63,449 nucleotides of DNA, taken from the NCBI GenBank assembly GCA_029211085.1, contig JARGFW010000007.1, positions 1 to 63,449 of the forward strand. Direction: 5' to 3'. Position 1 is the stretch's first letter, and the number at the start of each line of letters is the position of its first letter. Positions 27,645 through 37,032 of this stretch are shown here, one piece after another. Origin of the DNA: Deferrisomatales bacterium (lineage in GTDB: Bacteria; Desulfobacterota; Deferrisomatia; Deferrisomatales; JARGFW01). The position numbers and the translations under genes are program-made. The notes under the pieces are model-generated. The model had not been told where the DNA came from and searched no databases. It saw nothing but the letters and a program-made list of their open reading frames with translations.

Positions 27645-29135
27645 TCACATGCTGGGGAAGAACACGAACGGGTAGGTGACGGTGATGATCCGTGGAGCCA
27701 CCGCCGGCAGGCTCCACTGTTTCACCCGCTTGACCACCCCCTCCTCCAGACTGGGAGAGTCCAGGGTGGACTCCACCACTTCACAGTCCAGCACTTCGCC
27801 GGCGGGGCTGACGGTGATACGCACGGTGAGCTTGCCCTCCAGGTCGGGGTTGCGGCGCAGTTCCCGGTTGTAAAGGTAGCGGATGCCGCCCAGGTAGGTT
27901 CCCACCGCCTTGTGGATGGCGGCCACCGCCTCCTTGAGGGTCAGCTCGTCCAGGGCCACCTCCTCCTTGGCCTCCACCACCTGCCGCTCGCGCTGCTCCA
28001 CCTGCACGCTGCGGGTCCCGGCCGCAGCGGTTTGCCGGGCGGCGGCATCGATGTCGCCGCTGAGCCCCTCGCCGCTGCCCAGGCCGTCGCCGCCCCCACC
28101 CTGGGCGGAGCGCAGCCCCTCCACGTTCTCCAGCACCTTGTCCAAGTCGGCGGCGGCCCCGCGTCCCTCCAGGATGGAACCCCGGGTGCGTTGGGCGGTG
28201 GACGCGCCGCCGCGCCCGCCGAGCAGCCCCAACAACCCCTTCTTGGCGACCTTCTCGCGAATCTCCTCCCGCCGTTTGGCAGGATCGGGGCCCGGTTCGG
28301 GCGTCGGCGCCGGAGCCTCCGCAACGGGCGGCGGTGCCTCTGGCGCGGCCGTGGTTTCCGGCGCCTGCTCCGGCTTGGGTTCCGACTTCGGCTCCGGCTC
28401 CGGTTCCGGTTCCGGCGCCTTCTCGGGCGCCGGCTCTTCCACGGTCTCCTTCTCGGCGGCCGCTTCCTCCTCGGACTTCTTGATGAGCTCGGCGCGGGCT
28501 GGGGTACGCGCCTGGGGCGCCTCGTAGATGAGCTTGGCGAAGCGCCGCGCCACCTGTTCGGGGTGGGGCGCCTCGGGGAGCTCCAGGGCCGAAAGGGTCA
28601 GGGTCAGGTACAGCAGCGCCCCGTACAGTCCCCAGGTGAGCAGGGCGAACGGCCACTCCTCCCGGGCCAACAGACCGCGGCGGAAGCGAAACGGCACGTT
28701 GCCCCAGCGGGGCACCTCGGCGACGGCACGGGCCTCCGGGGGACCGGCAAAGCGGAACTCGATCTCGAGCCCCCGGTAGCGGATCTCCCCCTCCATGTCC
28801 GGGCTGAGGCTCACCCAACGGCGGCCGCTTCGCCCCCGGGCCAGGCCCCACGCCTCCAGTTCCTCGATGGGCAGCCAGTGATCACCTACACGCAGTTCGC
28901 CGGTCATCCCCGGGCGCAGGGGTAGCCGCGCGCCGACCCGGGCGGCGCCGAACAGCTCCTCCCAGCCGGTCAGCTCCAACACCGGGTAGGTGAACTCCAG
29001 GCCGATGGCCGGTCCCCAGCGCACCCGGCCGTGCTGGGACACGGCGCCGCCGACGGTGCGGCCACCCTGGCGGAACTCCACCCACAGGTGGCTGCGCTCG
29101 GTCCGGTGTCTGGGGGAAGGCACGGGCAGGGCCAT
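27645..29135 (-). CDS. AgmX/PglI-like TonB-type energy transducer
   Basis: A 496-residue protein. The N-terminal 170 residues are cytoplasmic and strand-rich (FHA-like or unknown), one transmembrane helix follows (about 178-197), then a long Pro/Glu/Lys spacer (about 225-305), a Gly-rich stretch and a C-terminal TonB-like domain (VRITVSPAGEVLDCEVVEST... VVKRVKQWSLP). This C-terminal form is that of the AgmX/PglI family found in Myxococcus gliding-motility clusters. Start is the ATG five bases after AGGAG; a GTG one codon earlier overlaps the ExbD stop. It should couple ExbB/ExbD proton flow to an outer-membrane partner. Confidence 0.78.
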   Translation of the reverse strand: MALPVPSPRHRTERSHLWVEFRQGGRTVGGAVSQHGRVRWGPAIGLEFTYPVLELTGWEELFGAARVGARLPLRPGMTGELRVGDHWLPIEELEAWGLARGRSGRRWVSLSPDMEGEIRYRGLEIEFRFAGPPEARAVAEVPRWGNVPFRFRRGLLAREEWPFALLTWGLYGALLYLTLTLSALELPEAPHPEQVARRFAKLIYEAPQARTPARAELIKKSEEEAAAEKETVEEPAPEKAPEPEPEPEPKSEPKPEQAPETTAAPEAPPPVAEAPAPTPEPGPDPAKRREEIREKVAKKGLLGLLGGRGGASTAQRTRGSILEGRGAAADLDKVLENVEGLRSAQGGGGDGLGSGEGLSGDIDAAARQTAAAGTRSVQVEQRERQVVEAKEEVALDELTLKEAVAAIHKAVGTYLGGIRYLYNRELRRNPDLEGKLTVRITVSPAGEVLDCEVVESTLDSPSLEEGVVKRVKQWSLPAVAPRIITVTYPFVFFPSM

Positions 29136-29137
29136 CA

Positions 29138-29635
29138 CTACTCCTGGAACACCGCGAGGGACTGATTGACGTACTCCGCCTGGCCGGCGGTGTAGATCAC
29201 CTTCTTGAGCAGCCGAAACGGGATTTCCCGGTCCCCCTGCAGCACGATCTCCCCGGTGAACACCACCGCGGGGTTGACCTCGGCGATCTCCTTGGAGCGC
29301 GCCGCCAATCCTCGCAGGGCCTCGTAGAGCGGCTCGATGAGCATCTCCTCGGCGGCCAGGTACGGCGCCACGTCGTCGATCAGCAGGCCGCCCTCGAGGA
29401 ACACCGAAGCTCCGTTGAACGCCACGTTCACCGCCGGGTGGATAACCTGCTCAGCGGTGCTCACCGGCAACCGGATCTCCTTGGCGATATTCACCAGGTG
29501 TCCTTCCGAGGAGTAGCTCTTGAGCAGGAACACCAACAAGATGGTGAACACGTCGATCATCGAGGTGATGTTGAGAACCATCTCCTTCGGCTTGCGGCGC
29601 TGGTGACGCTTGCGTTTGGTGGGTGAGAACGGCAT
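29138..29635 (-). CDS. exbD: ExbD/TolR-family protein (second copy)
   Basis: A 165-residue protein with a basic cytoplasmic N-terminus, one transmembrane helix containing the proton-path Asp (LNITSMIDVFTILLVFLLK; D at about residue 28) and a periplasmic domain. ExbD proteins form the proton-driven stator with ExbB. Its sequence differs from the first ExbD just upstream, as is usual for paired TolR proteins in such clusters. It starts three bases after the first copy's stop. Confidence 0.88.
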   Translation of the reverse strand: MPFSPTKRKRHQRRKPKEMVLNITSMIDVFTILLVFLLKSYSSEGHLVNIAKEIRLPVSTAEQVIHPAVNVAFNGASVFLEGGLLIDDVAPYLAAEEMLIEPLYEALRGLAARSKEIAEVNPAVVFTGEIVLQGDREIPFRLLKKVIYTAGQAEYVNQSLAVFQE

Positions 29636-29638
29636 CGC

Positions 29639-30124
29639 CTACTCCCCCGGCGCTTCCACCCGGTCGGCCAGGGATACCGCCGGGAAATGGGGCCGACACC
29701 GGTCCATGGTGTGGATCACGTCCTCGTAGAGCACCGGGTCCTCCACCAGCAGCACGATCGCCTCCTGGTCGGCGAAGCGCTGTTTGGCTTCGGCCAAGGC
29801 CTTGCCCAGGGCCGGGTAGTCGAACCCCCCACCGGGCACCAGGGGCACCCGCCCCAGGGTCGCCTCGCCGGAGATCAGCAGAAACCCCCCGTCGGTCATC
29901 GCCAGGGTCACGGTATCCCCCAGGGTCGCCGGGTCCGGGTTCTGCAGATAGCGCACCTCGTCGGCACTGGGCAGGTTCATGGAGATCGCGGCGGTCTGTT
30001 CAAACACCGCAGTCTGAAGCAGCATCGGCACCAGCACCACCAACAGGCTCATCACCGGGATGAGTTTGAGCTCCACGTCGATATAGACCCGGTGGCGCCG
30101 CTTGCTGGGTCGCATGCCCGCCAT
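29639..30124 (-). CDS. exbD: ExbD/TolR-family protein (first copy)
   Basis: A 161-residue ExbD-type protein: short basic N-terminus, transmembrane helix (LKLIPVMSLLVVLVPMLL) and periplasmic domain. The Asp expected in the helix is replaced: the helix reads IPVMSLLVVL and has no acidic residue. This copy may therefore be structural, with the second copy supplying the proton path (inference). The gene starts one base after the ExbB stop. Confidence 0.82.
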   Translation of the reverse strand: MAGMRPSKRRHRVYIDVELKLIPVMSLLVVLVPMLLQTAVFEQTAAISMNLPSADEVRYLQNPDPATLGDTVTLAMTDGGFLLISGEATLGRVPLVPGGGFDYPALGKALAEAKQRFADQEAIVLLVEDPVLYEDVIHTMDRCRPHFPAVSLADRVEAPGE

Positions 30125-30125
30125 T

Positions 30126-30755
30126 TCAGGTCCCCCGCCGCGCCGCCACCAAGAGGTTCATCAACTTCACCGAGTACTCATCCACCTCATCGATGATCTT
30201 GCTGGCCTTGGCCTGCAGGAACGCGTACGCGGCCATGCACGGGATCGCCACCACCAGGCCATAGGCGGTGGTGTTCATCGCCATGGAGATGCCCCGGGCC
30301 AGCAACGCCGCCTTCTGGGATGGGTCCGCCCCGGCAACCGCCTGGAACGCCTGCATCAGCCCCACGATCGTGCCGAGCAACCCCATGAGGGTGGCCACGT
30401 TGGCGATCATCGAGAGGTAGTGGATGCGCTTTTCCACCTGGGGAATCACCGCCAGCGCCTCTTCGTCCACGGCGTTCTGCACCGCTCGCTCGTCGCCCCC
30501 CGCGGCGGCGTCGATGCCCACCCCGAGGATACGCGGCAGGGGGGCGTTGCCGCACAGGCCTCGGGCAGCCTGCAGCTGGCCGCTCTGTACCAACTTGCGC
30601 AGTTCGGCGTAGAACTTGCGGCCGTCCACATTGAAGCGAAACAACAGCACGTAGGTCCGCTCGGCGATGACCGCGATGCCAAACCCCAAGGCAGCAGTGA
30701 TGGCATACATGAACGGGCCCCCATCCTGAAACGCGCGGGCGATTTGCTCGAACAT
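30126..30755 (-). CDS. exbB: ExbB/TolQ/MotA-family proton channel protein
   Basis: A 209-residue protein with three hydrophobic helices (about 15-35, 115-140 and 155-180). The segment NVATLMGLLGTIVGLMQAF is the family hallmark of the second helix and ARGISMAMNTTAYGLVVAIP of the third. It forms the pentameric channel with the two ExbD proteins and converts proton flow into movement. First of the four energy-coupling genes in the block. Confidence 0.92.
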   Translation of the reverse strand: MFEQIARAFQDGGPFMYAITAALGFGIAVIAERTYVLLFRFNVDGRKFYAELRKLVQSGQLQAARGLCGNAPLPRILGVGIDAAAGGDERAVQNAVDEEALAVIPQVEKRIHYLSMIANVATLMGLLGTIVGLMQAFQAVAGADPSQKAALLARGISMAMNTTAYGLVVAIPCMAAYAFLQAKASKIIDEVDEYSVKLMNLLVAARRGT

Positions 30756-30828
30756 CTTGCGTTGCCTCCCAAAGGTCGATGGCCGCCGGCCCCGGGCCGG
30801 ACGAGATGATTGAGGACCGGCGCCGGAA

Positions 30829-31131
30829 CTACCGCGCCGTCTGCTGCAGGCGAACCCAGCGCTCGAACGCCGCCGGATCCAGGGGGCGGGACAGCTCCGG
30901 GGTGTAGTCCCGGGTCTGGCGCCCCAGATCCATCTCCACCTCGCGCCGAGGGATGATGTAGAACACCCCGGGGCGCTCGAGCTCCCCCTTGATCTCCACC
31001 TCCCCCATGCGCACCTCCACGGGGGGTGTGGATTCCCCGGGGGTAGCAGGGTTGGTGGTTTCGTCAGCCGCCGCAGGCAAGACGGCTACCGCTGTGGTCA
31101 ACAGCAGGAAGAGGACGTCCCTGGGGCGCAT
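30829..31131 (-). CDS. Small exported protein of the envelope-machine block
   Basis: A 100-residue protein with a signal peptide (VLFLLLTTAVAVLPAAA) and a short mature region containing VEVRMGEVEIKGELERPGVF. No family recognised. The ATG overlaps the stop of the TPR lipoprotein gene (TGATG), and ExbB follows by about 70 bases, so it belongs to the same operon. Confidence 0.6.
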   Translation of the reverse strand: MRPRDVLFLLLTTAVAVLPAAADETTNPATPGESTPPVEVRMGEVEIKGELERPGVFYIIPRREVEMDLGRQTRDYTPELSRPLDPAAFERWVRLQQTAR

Positions 31132-32291
31132 CACCCGCTCTCCTGCGCGGCGAGCCGCTCGGCGTTCTTCCGCCAGCGCTGCACCTCCGCGTCGTCGGGA
31201 AGCAACTGCAGATACTGGTCGTAGTATGGCAGCGCCGCTGCTGGCCGCCCGAGGTACTTTTCGATGAGGATGCCCAGATTCTTTAGGGCGGGGGTGTATT
31301 CGGGGTCAATCTTCAGGGCGGTCTCGTAGGCCTCCCGGGCCGCGTCCCACTGTGCCAGGGAGCGCCGCGCCAGGCCCAGATCGTGCCAGGCTTCGGGCGC
31401 TCCGGGGCGGCCCTCGGTGGCAGCCTGGAGCAGTTCGATCGCCGCCTCGGCGTCGCCTTGCTGCAGGGTCAGCACCGCGAGGTTGACCCGGGCTGCGTAG
31501 TTGGCCGGGTCGACCTCCAGCACCTTCTGGTACGCGTCCCGAGCACCGGCAGCCATCCCCTGTTCCCGGTGGACGTCGCCGAGCAACAGCCAGCCCTGGG
31601 CCATCGCCTCCCCTGCCGCGCTCCCCGCCACCGCCCGCCGGGCTGCCTCCGCGGCCTCGGCAAGAGCCCCGACCAGCAACTGCGCCCGGCCCAGGGCCAG
31701 GGCGAACGCCCCCTCTGCGGGGGTGCCCACGGTGGTCGCCAGATATGCCGTGGCCCGCTCTCCCCGGCCCACGGCCAGGGCCGTCCACCCGGCGATACCC
31801 GACAGGGTGGGGTCGGGGCCCTCCCCGCCGGGAAGGGCGGCGAAGCGCTGGTCGAACAGGTCCAAGGCCTCGTCCCCGGTACCGCGGTGCACCGCCAGTT
31901 CGGCGTAGGCCGCCCACACCCGGGGCCGGTCGGGTCCGGCCTCGACGGCCGCCTGCCACAGGGGCAAGGCCCCCGCCCCATCACCCATGGCCTGCCGTGC
32001 CTCTGCCTCCAACAGCCGCGCGGCCCCCGGGTCCGGCGCCAACCGCCCCGCCTCCCGGGCAACCCGGGCGGCTTCCCGATAATCCTTGCGCCCCAGGGCC
32101 CGGCGCGCCTCTTCCAGCACCTCGCCAAAGCTGCGCGAGCCGGTCACCTCCCCCAGGGGAGCAGCTGGCTGCTGCCCCACCTGGGCGGGCTCCGGCTGTG
32201 GCACCGGAGCACCGGCGCAGCCGGCGAGCGCCAGCACGGCGGACATCACCGCCGGGGCAACCCAGGGGCACAGTGCAGGCAAGAACCTCAT
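31131..32291 (-). CDS. TPR-repeat lipoprotein
   Basis: A 386-residue lipoprotein. The lipobox LALAGC (about 20-25) directs lipidation. At least five TPR repeats follow, clearest in AMAQGWLLLGDVHREQGMAAG and PEAWHDLGLARRSLAQWDAA. It is probably anchored in the outer membrane and serves as a scaffold. The ATG overlaps the stop of the larger TPR lipoprotein gene (ATGA). Similar TPR lipoproteins accompany AgmX and ExbBD genes in Myxococcus-type motility clusters. Confidence 0.8.
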   Translation of the reverse strand: MRFLPALCPWVAPAVMSAVLALAGCAGAPVPQPEPAQVGQQPAAPLGEVTGSRSFGEVLEEARRALGRKDYREAARVAREAGRLAPDPGAARLLEAEARQAMGDGAGALPLWQAAVEAGPDRPRVWAAYAELAVHRGTGDEALDLFDQRFAALPGGEGPDPTLSGIAGWTALAVGRGERATAYLATTVGTPAEGAFALALGRAQLLVGALAEAAEAARRAVAGSAAGEAMAQGWLLLGDVHREQGMAAGARDAYQKVLEVDPANYAARVNLAVLTLQQGDAEAAIELLQAATEGRPGAPEAWHDLGLARRSLAQWDAAREAYETALKIDPEYTPALKNLGILIEKYLGRPAAALPYYDQYLQLLPDDAEVQRWRKNAERLAAQESG

Positions 32292-35221
32292 GGTCGCTCC
32301 TGGGGGGCCGCCAGCGGCGCCGGGAACGCCGGGGAGGCGGGTTCAGGCGGGAGAACCGCGGCGGACGCCTCCTCCGGCGCAGGCGGCAGGGTCAGGGATG
32401 GCAGTGCCCACGCCACCACAGGGACCTCCTGACGCTGGTAGGCCCAGGGCAGCAGTTCCTCCAGGCGCCCGTACATACGTTCCACCCAGGAGGTGTGCAC
32501 CCCGGCGTCGCGGGCCGCGGCCACACCGCGCCGATAGAAGCCCACCGCCCGCTCCTCCAGGGGAAAGGCCTTTTCTTCCAGAAGGAAGCCGTACTCCTCC
32601 AACTCCTCCGCGGTGAGCCCCGCCGGGCGCTCCGAGTCGAGCAGCGCCACCTTCATGTGTTCGAACGCGGCTCCGGCGCGATACAGGGACTCGGTGAGGG
32701 TCTCGGCGAAAGGGAGGCTGGCCGCCCGGGTCAGCTCCCCCAGTGCCGCCTCCAGCAACTCCTCCTTGTGCAGCAGGGCTTGCTCCAGGTCGCCACGGAG
32801 GGGCACCGCCTCGAACGCCTCCAGGCTGCGCCTACCCAGAGCCAGTACCGCCAGCGCCCGGTAGACACCGGCGTCGCCCTCGGCAGCACTGCCCCAAGCC
32901 GCCCTGAACCGGTTCGCAGCCTCGTCCGGGCGGTCCTGCTCCTGCAGGATCAGCCCCTCCCGGTACCACGCCTCGGCCACCCGGGGGGCCGCGGGGTAGG
33001 TTGCCACGAACTCCCCATAGAGCTGCGCCGCGGCCGCCAGGCGGCCGGCTTTCCGCCACGCGTCGGCCGCGGCGAACAGCGCCTCCGGGGCCTCCTCGGC
33101 CTGCGGGTCCGCCCGGTAGATGGCGGCGTAGCCGCGGGCGGCCTCTCCCCAGTCCCCCAGGGAAGCGAAGATCCGCGCCGAGAGGACCAGGGCGCTGTGG
33201 CCGTACTCGGAGCCGGGGTACTCCCGAGCCAAGCGGTCATACACCCGGGCAGCCCCGCCTTCATCCCCCAGCCGCCGCAGGTTCTCGGCCCCGCGGTACA
33301 AGGCGACCGGCGCTGCCTCCTCCCGGGGTAGCTCATCGGCCAGACGAAAGAACTGCTCGCTGGCGCCTGCCAGGTCCCCCGCCCCCTCCAGGGTCTCGGC
33401 CTGTTTAAAAATACTGAACGCCAACAGCTTGCGCACCCGCTCCGTGGTCTCCACGTCCTGGGGCGCCGCCAAGGCCCGGCGGCTGGCGGCCTCGGTATCG
33501 GGGTACGCCTGTTCCCGAAAGTAGCAACGGGCAATGCGCTCCAGGGCCGGGCCCAACCGCGGGTCGTCGGGATACTCCTGAACCAGCCGTGCGAACACCC
33601 GCCGCGCGGCCGGGAAGACCTCCGCGGTGAAGTACAGCTCGCCCTCGGCGAACAACACCTGGGGTACCAGGTCCGAGGCGGGGTTGAGCACCACGTACTC
33701 CTCGTGGGCGCCGGCCAGTTCGTCGAGCACCCCGGGATCGTCGTGGTACAGCACCTCCAGCGCTGAGATACGCCGGTAGCTGGCGTCTTCCCGATGGGCA
33801 CTCCAACCGGGGTGCCGGGCCACCTCGCGGTAGCGGGCGGCGGCGTCCGCGACCCGGCCGGCCTCCCCCAGGGCCTGGGCCTGGGCAAACGCCAGTTCGT
33901 AGCCCTGCTCGGTGTCGTCCCCAAACTGTTTGCGGTACTGCCCATACAGCTCCAGGGCACGGGCCAGGCTGCCCTGCCCCCGCTGGGCCCCACCGTGGTG
34001 GTACAAGGCCGCCAGTCGCAGCCCCTCCTCCACCATTGCGTCCCTGCGCCCGGCCAGCTCGCCCCCGCCGTGGCGAGCGTGCCAGGGAGAACCGGGACCG
34101 TAGCGCCCCAGCCAAGTCTCCCGGCGAGCCATCGCCCCGGCCTGATCGCGCAGGGTGAGGAAGGCGCGGATGATGCCCTGCTCCATGTCCAGACATGCGG
34201 CGTCGGTGGGGTACGCCGCGACACCGGCGCTGAACACCGCCACCGCGTCGGCATAGCGGCTCGACTCCACGTGGAGCTCGCCGAGCAACAGGTACAGCCG
34301 CGGCCCGTGGGAGAACCCGGTTGGGCGCGCCGCCAGGTATCCCTGCAGCCGCTCCAAACCACCCCACTCCAGCAACGACCGCGCCAGCACGCCGACGGTC
34401 TCCTCTTCCAGGTCCTCCAGGGAGGACTCGGCCCGGACCAGCACCTGGGTAAACGCCGCCACGGCGCTGCCGTAGTCTTCCAGGTTGTAGTAGCACCAAC
34501 CCAGTTTGTAGTAGGCCTTGTCCACGTACTCGGGCCGCCCCCCAGCGATCACCGCCTGGTAGTGAGCGACGGCATCTTCGGGCACCCCCTCCTCGAACAG
34601 GGCCTCGCCCAGGCGCATGTGGATCTCGTCTGCGTAGGGGGTTTCCGGGTCGCGCTCGAGCACCTGTTGGTAGGCCCAGGCAGAGAGCACGTCTTCCCCC
34701 TCCTCCGCCAGCAGGTAGCCGAGGTTGTAGAACGCGGCCAGGGCCTGGGGGGAGTCGGGGTACTGCTCGGTGAGGTGGGTGTAGAACGCCCGGGACTGGG
34801 GGTAGCGCTGGCCGGGGGGGGCAGCGGGCTCGGCCCCGCTTTCGTAGACCTCGCGCAGGGCTGCCTCTTCCTCCCGGTAGGCCAGTTCCGCCAGCCGCAG
34901 CAGCAACTCGGGCTTGCGCTCCTCTGGGGTACCGGGGCGCTGCAGGAGCTCCTGGTAGCGCTGGCCGATGCCGGTGAGAGCCGACAACTCCCGGTCCTCG
35001 GCGTGGCGTTTCGCCAGGGCGCGGAGGCGCTCCCGGGCCGCTTTCTCGGCGGCCTTCAGGGAAGCCCGGCGCTCCTTGGGACTGGCCACCGGTGCCACTG
35101 CCGACTCCGGCCCTGGGAGTGGCGCCGTGGGCGGTGCTGCCGCGCAGGCCGCCAGTCCAAGCAACGCGGCGGCGCAGACCAGTCGCACCCCGGCGGCGAG
35201 GTGGGCCGACAGCCCCCTCAC
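32288..35221 (-). CDS. Large TPR-repeat lipoprotein
   Basis: A 977-residue lipoprotein starting at a GTG that overlaps the stop of the upstream TPR gene (GTGA). The frame is open for a further 1.7 kb upstream, but that part is only the shadow of the preceding gene. The lipobox LLGLAAC (about 18-24) is followed by a basic helix (about 45-70) and about 15 TPR-like repeats, e.g. AAFYNLGYLLAEEGEDVLSA and KAYYKLGWCYYNLEDYGSAV. Its size and position suggest the main periplasmic or outer-membrane scaffold of the system. Confidence 0.8.
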   Translation of the reverse strand: MRGLSAHLAAGVRLVCAAALLGLAACAAAPPTAPLPGPESAVAPVASPKERRASLKAAEKAARERLRALAKRHAEDRELSALTGIGQRYQELLQRPGTPEERKPELLLRLAELAYREEEAALREVYESGAEPAAPPGQRYPQSRAFYTHLTEQYPDSPQALAAFYNLGYLLAEEGEDVLSAWAYQQVLERDPETPYADEIHMRLGEALFEEGVPEDAVAHYQAVIAGGRPEYVDKAYYKLGWCYYNLEDYGSAVAAFTQVLVRAESSLEDLEEETVGVLARSLLEWGGLERLQGYLAARPTGFSHGPRLYLLLGELHVESSRYADAVAVFSAGVAAYPTDAACLDMEQGIIRAFLTLRDQAGAMARRETWLGRYGPGSPWHARHGGGELAGRRDAMVEEGLRLAALYHHGGAQRGQGSLARALELYGQYRKQFGDDTEQGYELAFAQAQALGEAGRVADAAARYREVARHPGWSAHREDASYRRISALEVLYHDDPGVLDELAGAHEEYVVLNPASDLVPQVLFAEGELYFTAEVFPAARRVFARLVQEYPDDPRLGPALERIARCYFREQAYPDTEAASRRALAAPQDVETTERVRKLLAFSIFKQAETLEGAGDLAGASEQFFRLADELPREEAAPVALYRGAENLRRLGDEGGAARVYDRLAREYPGSEYGHSALVLSARIFASLGDWGEAARGYAAIYRADPQAEEAPEALFAAADAWRKAGRLAAAAQLYGEFVATYPAAPRVAEAWYREGLILQEQDRPDEAANRFRAAWGSAAEGDAGVYRALAVLALGRRSLEAFEAVPLRGDLEQALLHKEELLEAALGELTRAASLPFAETLTESLYRAGAAFEHMKVALLDSERPAGLTAEELEEYGFLLEEKAFPLEERAVGFYRRGVAAARDAGVHTSWVERMYGRLEELLPWAYQRQEVPVVAWALPSLTLPPAPEEASAAVLPPEPASPAFPAPLAAPQERP

Positions 35222-37032
35222 CGGGGCCGTTCCTGGACCAAGTGCAGGGCTTGGGCCTCGTCCAGGGCGTAGGCATCGGCGCGCAGTCGCAACTGCTCCA
35301 CCTGCTCCGCCCGGGCCTGGGACTCGGCCCGGGCCACCTGTTCCCCGGCCGCGGCCCGCAGCTCTCCCAGAGGTTCCCGGAGGGCGCCAAACCGCTGCCG
35401 CAGGGCAGCCAGGCGTCCCCCCAGTGCCGCGCTGCGAGATACCGCGGCGAGCCGCGCCTGGTCCGCGGCAGCGAGGGGACCGGCAAGTGCCCGGGAGTCC
35501 TGTTGCATGCGTTCGATCTGTCGGGCCAACTCGGTTTCCCGCTGGGAGACCCGCTGTTTGAGGGCCAGAAGGAACCCCAGTTGCAGGTCCCCCAAGGTTT
35601 CCTTGGCCCGGCCGAGACGCGCCCACAGAGCCTGTCCCCGGGCGCGCTGCTCGGTACTCGCCTCGGTCCAGAACACGGTGTTGCCGATCGCCCCCAGGGC
35701 GTTTTCGATGCGGGTCACGTCGTCGTCGAGGCTCTGCTGCAAGGCGCCCAGGGAGCGCACCCGGCCCCGCTCCCCCGGGGGAAACAGGGCGGCAGCGGAA
35801 ATCTGGTCCAAGAACTCCTGCAACTGGGCGGTCAGTGTGGCCAGCTCGTCTTGAAGCTCGGAGACCCGCAGCCGGCGCGCCTCGATCACCTGGGCCGCCA
35901 CTTCCAGCCGGCGGTCCCGGGCCGCGGCAGCTCCCGCCAGGGTGGCCAGAGGCGCGGCGAGGTTCCCCAGGCCTGCCTCCAGGGTACCCGCCATCGAGCC
36001 ACGCCGCTCCCAGCGGGCGGCCGCCGGCACCGGCGCGGCACCGAACCCCGACTCCGTCGCAACCTGGGCGGCTATCTCCACCGCCGACTCTGCCGCCTCG
36101 CGGTAGAACCGGGCGGCCTCGTCGTAGTAGCCCAGGCGTTGGTACACGCGACCTTGGGCCCACAGATCCTCGGCCCGACCGGCCGGGTCCATGCCCCCGG
36201 CGGCGGCGAACGAGGCCAGGGCACGGGAAGAGTCCCCGCTCTCCAGGGTACACCAGCCGATGCCGCGGAGGGCCTCGGGGTAGAGGGCGCTGGCCTCCGG
36301 AACCCGCTCGAACTGCTCCCGCGCCAGCCCCGCCAGGCGCACACGCTCCTGCTCCGCCAGGGCGCTGGCGTTGGCCGCCAACTGGTAGAGCACCCGCCCC
36401 CGGGTGATCCGCAGGGTGTCGCCGAGTGCGGCGGCCACCTCCGGTTGGGGCGCGATCTCGGCGGCGGTGATCGCGTCGCCGAGCCGGTCGACGGCCGGTC
36501 CGAAGCGCCGCGCGGCGACTTCCAGCAAAGCACGGCTGTGCAGGGCGTAGGGGAGCAGGACCCCGTTGGCGACCCGCTCCAGGGACCGCCGGGCATCCTC
36601 GGGGTGACCCAACAGCAGGTGGCTCTGGCCCACCCGGTAGTGCAGGGAGTCGGCGTCCTGGAAACGCTCGGTGGGACTGGCCGCCACCCACTCCGCCACC
36701 TCGGCGTACCGGCCCTCCGCGAACAGGGTCTGCACCGCCAGTTCCAGGGCCGGTCCGGAGAACGGGCCGCCGGTGTCGCTGAGTTCCCGCAGGCCAGCCA
36801 AGCCCGGCCCGCGCAACCCTAGCTGCAACTGGGCCGCGGCGTAGAAGTACTGCTCGGCCCTGCCTCGCCCGGCCGCTGGCAGGGCTTCGAGGCGATCGGC
36901 GGCCGCGGCCCACTGCCCTGCCACCGCCCGGGCCAACCCTGCTCCGGGGGGCAGGCCGGCGGCCACCGGGGCCGCGCCCAGCAACAGCAACAGGAACGCC
37001 GCGAGCGGTGCCCGGCTCAGTCTCGCTGCCAT
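35218..37032 (-). CDS. Exported TPR and coiled-coil protein
   Basis: A 604-residue protein with a signal peptide (FLLLLLGAAPVAAG, about 13-26). The first 300 residues are TPR-like (SLHYRVGQSHLLLGHPEDA; EDLWAQGRVYQRLGYYDEA). The C-terminal half is predicted coiled coil (about 385-600), rich in Leu, Glu, Arg and Ala. Start ATG follows GGAGTG and overlaps the preceding small gene by 16 bases. Likely a periplasmic scaffold spanning distance between membranes. Confidence 0.75.
   Translation of the reverse strand: MAARLSRAPLAAFLLLLLGAAPVAAGLPPGAGLARAVAGQWAAAADRLEALPAAGRGRAEQYFYAAAQLQLGLRGPGLAGLRELSDTGGPFSGPALELAVQTLFAEGRYAEVAEWVAASPTERFQDADSLHYRVGQSHLLLGHPEDARRSLERVANGVLLPYALHSRALLEVAARRFGPAVDRLGDAITAAEIAPQPEVAAALGDTLRITRGRVLYQLAANASALAEQERVRLAGLAREQFERVPEASALYPEALRGIGWCTLESGDSSRALASFAAAGGMDPAGRAEDLWAQGRVYQRLGYYDEAARFYREAAESAVEIAAQVATESGFGAAPVPAAARWERRGSMAGTLEAGLGNLAAPLATLAGAAAARDRRLEVAAQVIEARRLRVSELQDELATLTAQLQEFLDQISAAALFPPGERGRVRSLGALQQSLDDDVTRIENALGAIGNTVFWTEASTEQRARGQALWARLGRAKETLGDLQLGFLLALKQRVSQRETELARQIERMQQDSRALAGPLAAADQARLAAVSRSAALGGRLAALRQRFGALREPLGELRAAAGEQVARAESQARAEQVEQLRLRADAYALDEAQALHLVQERPR

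Noticed and set aside
35222-36913. Upstream extension of the large TPR lipoprotein frame
   Set aside because: It overlaps another well-supported TPR gene completely; the GTG at 35221 with a lipobox just after it is a better start.
32288-36913. A single giant fusion protein of more than 1500 residues
   Set aside because: The first part has no recognisable repeats and is in the shadow frame of the 604-residue TPR protein.
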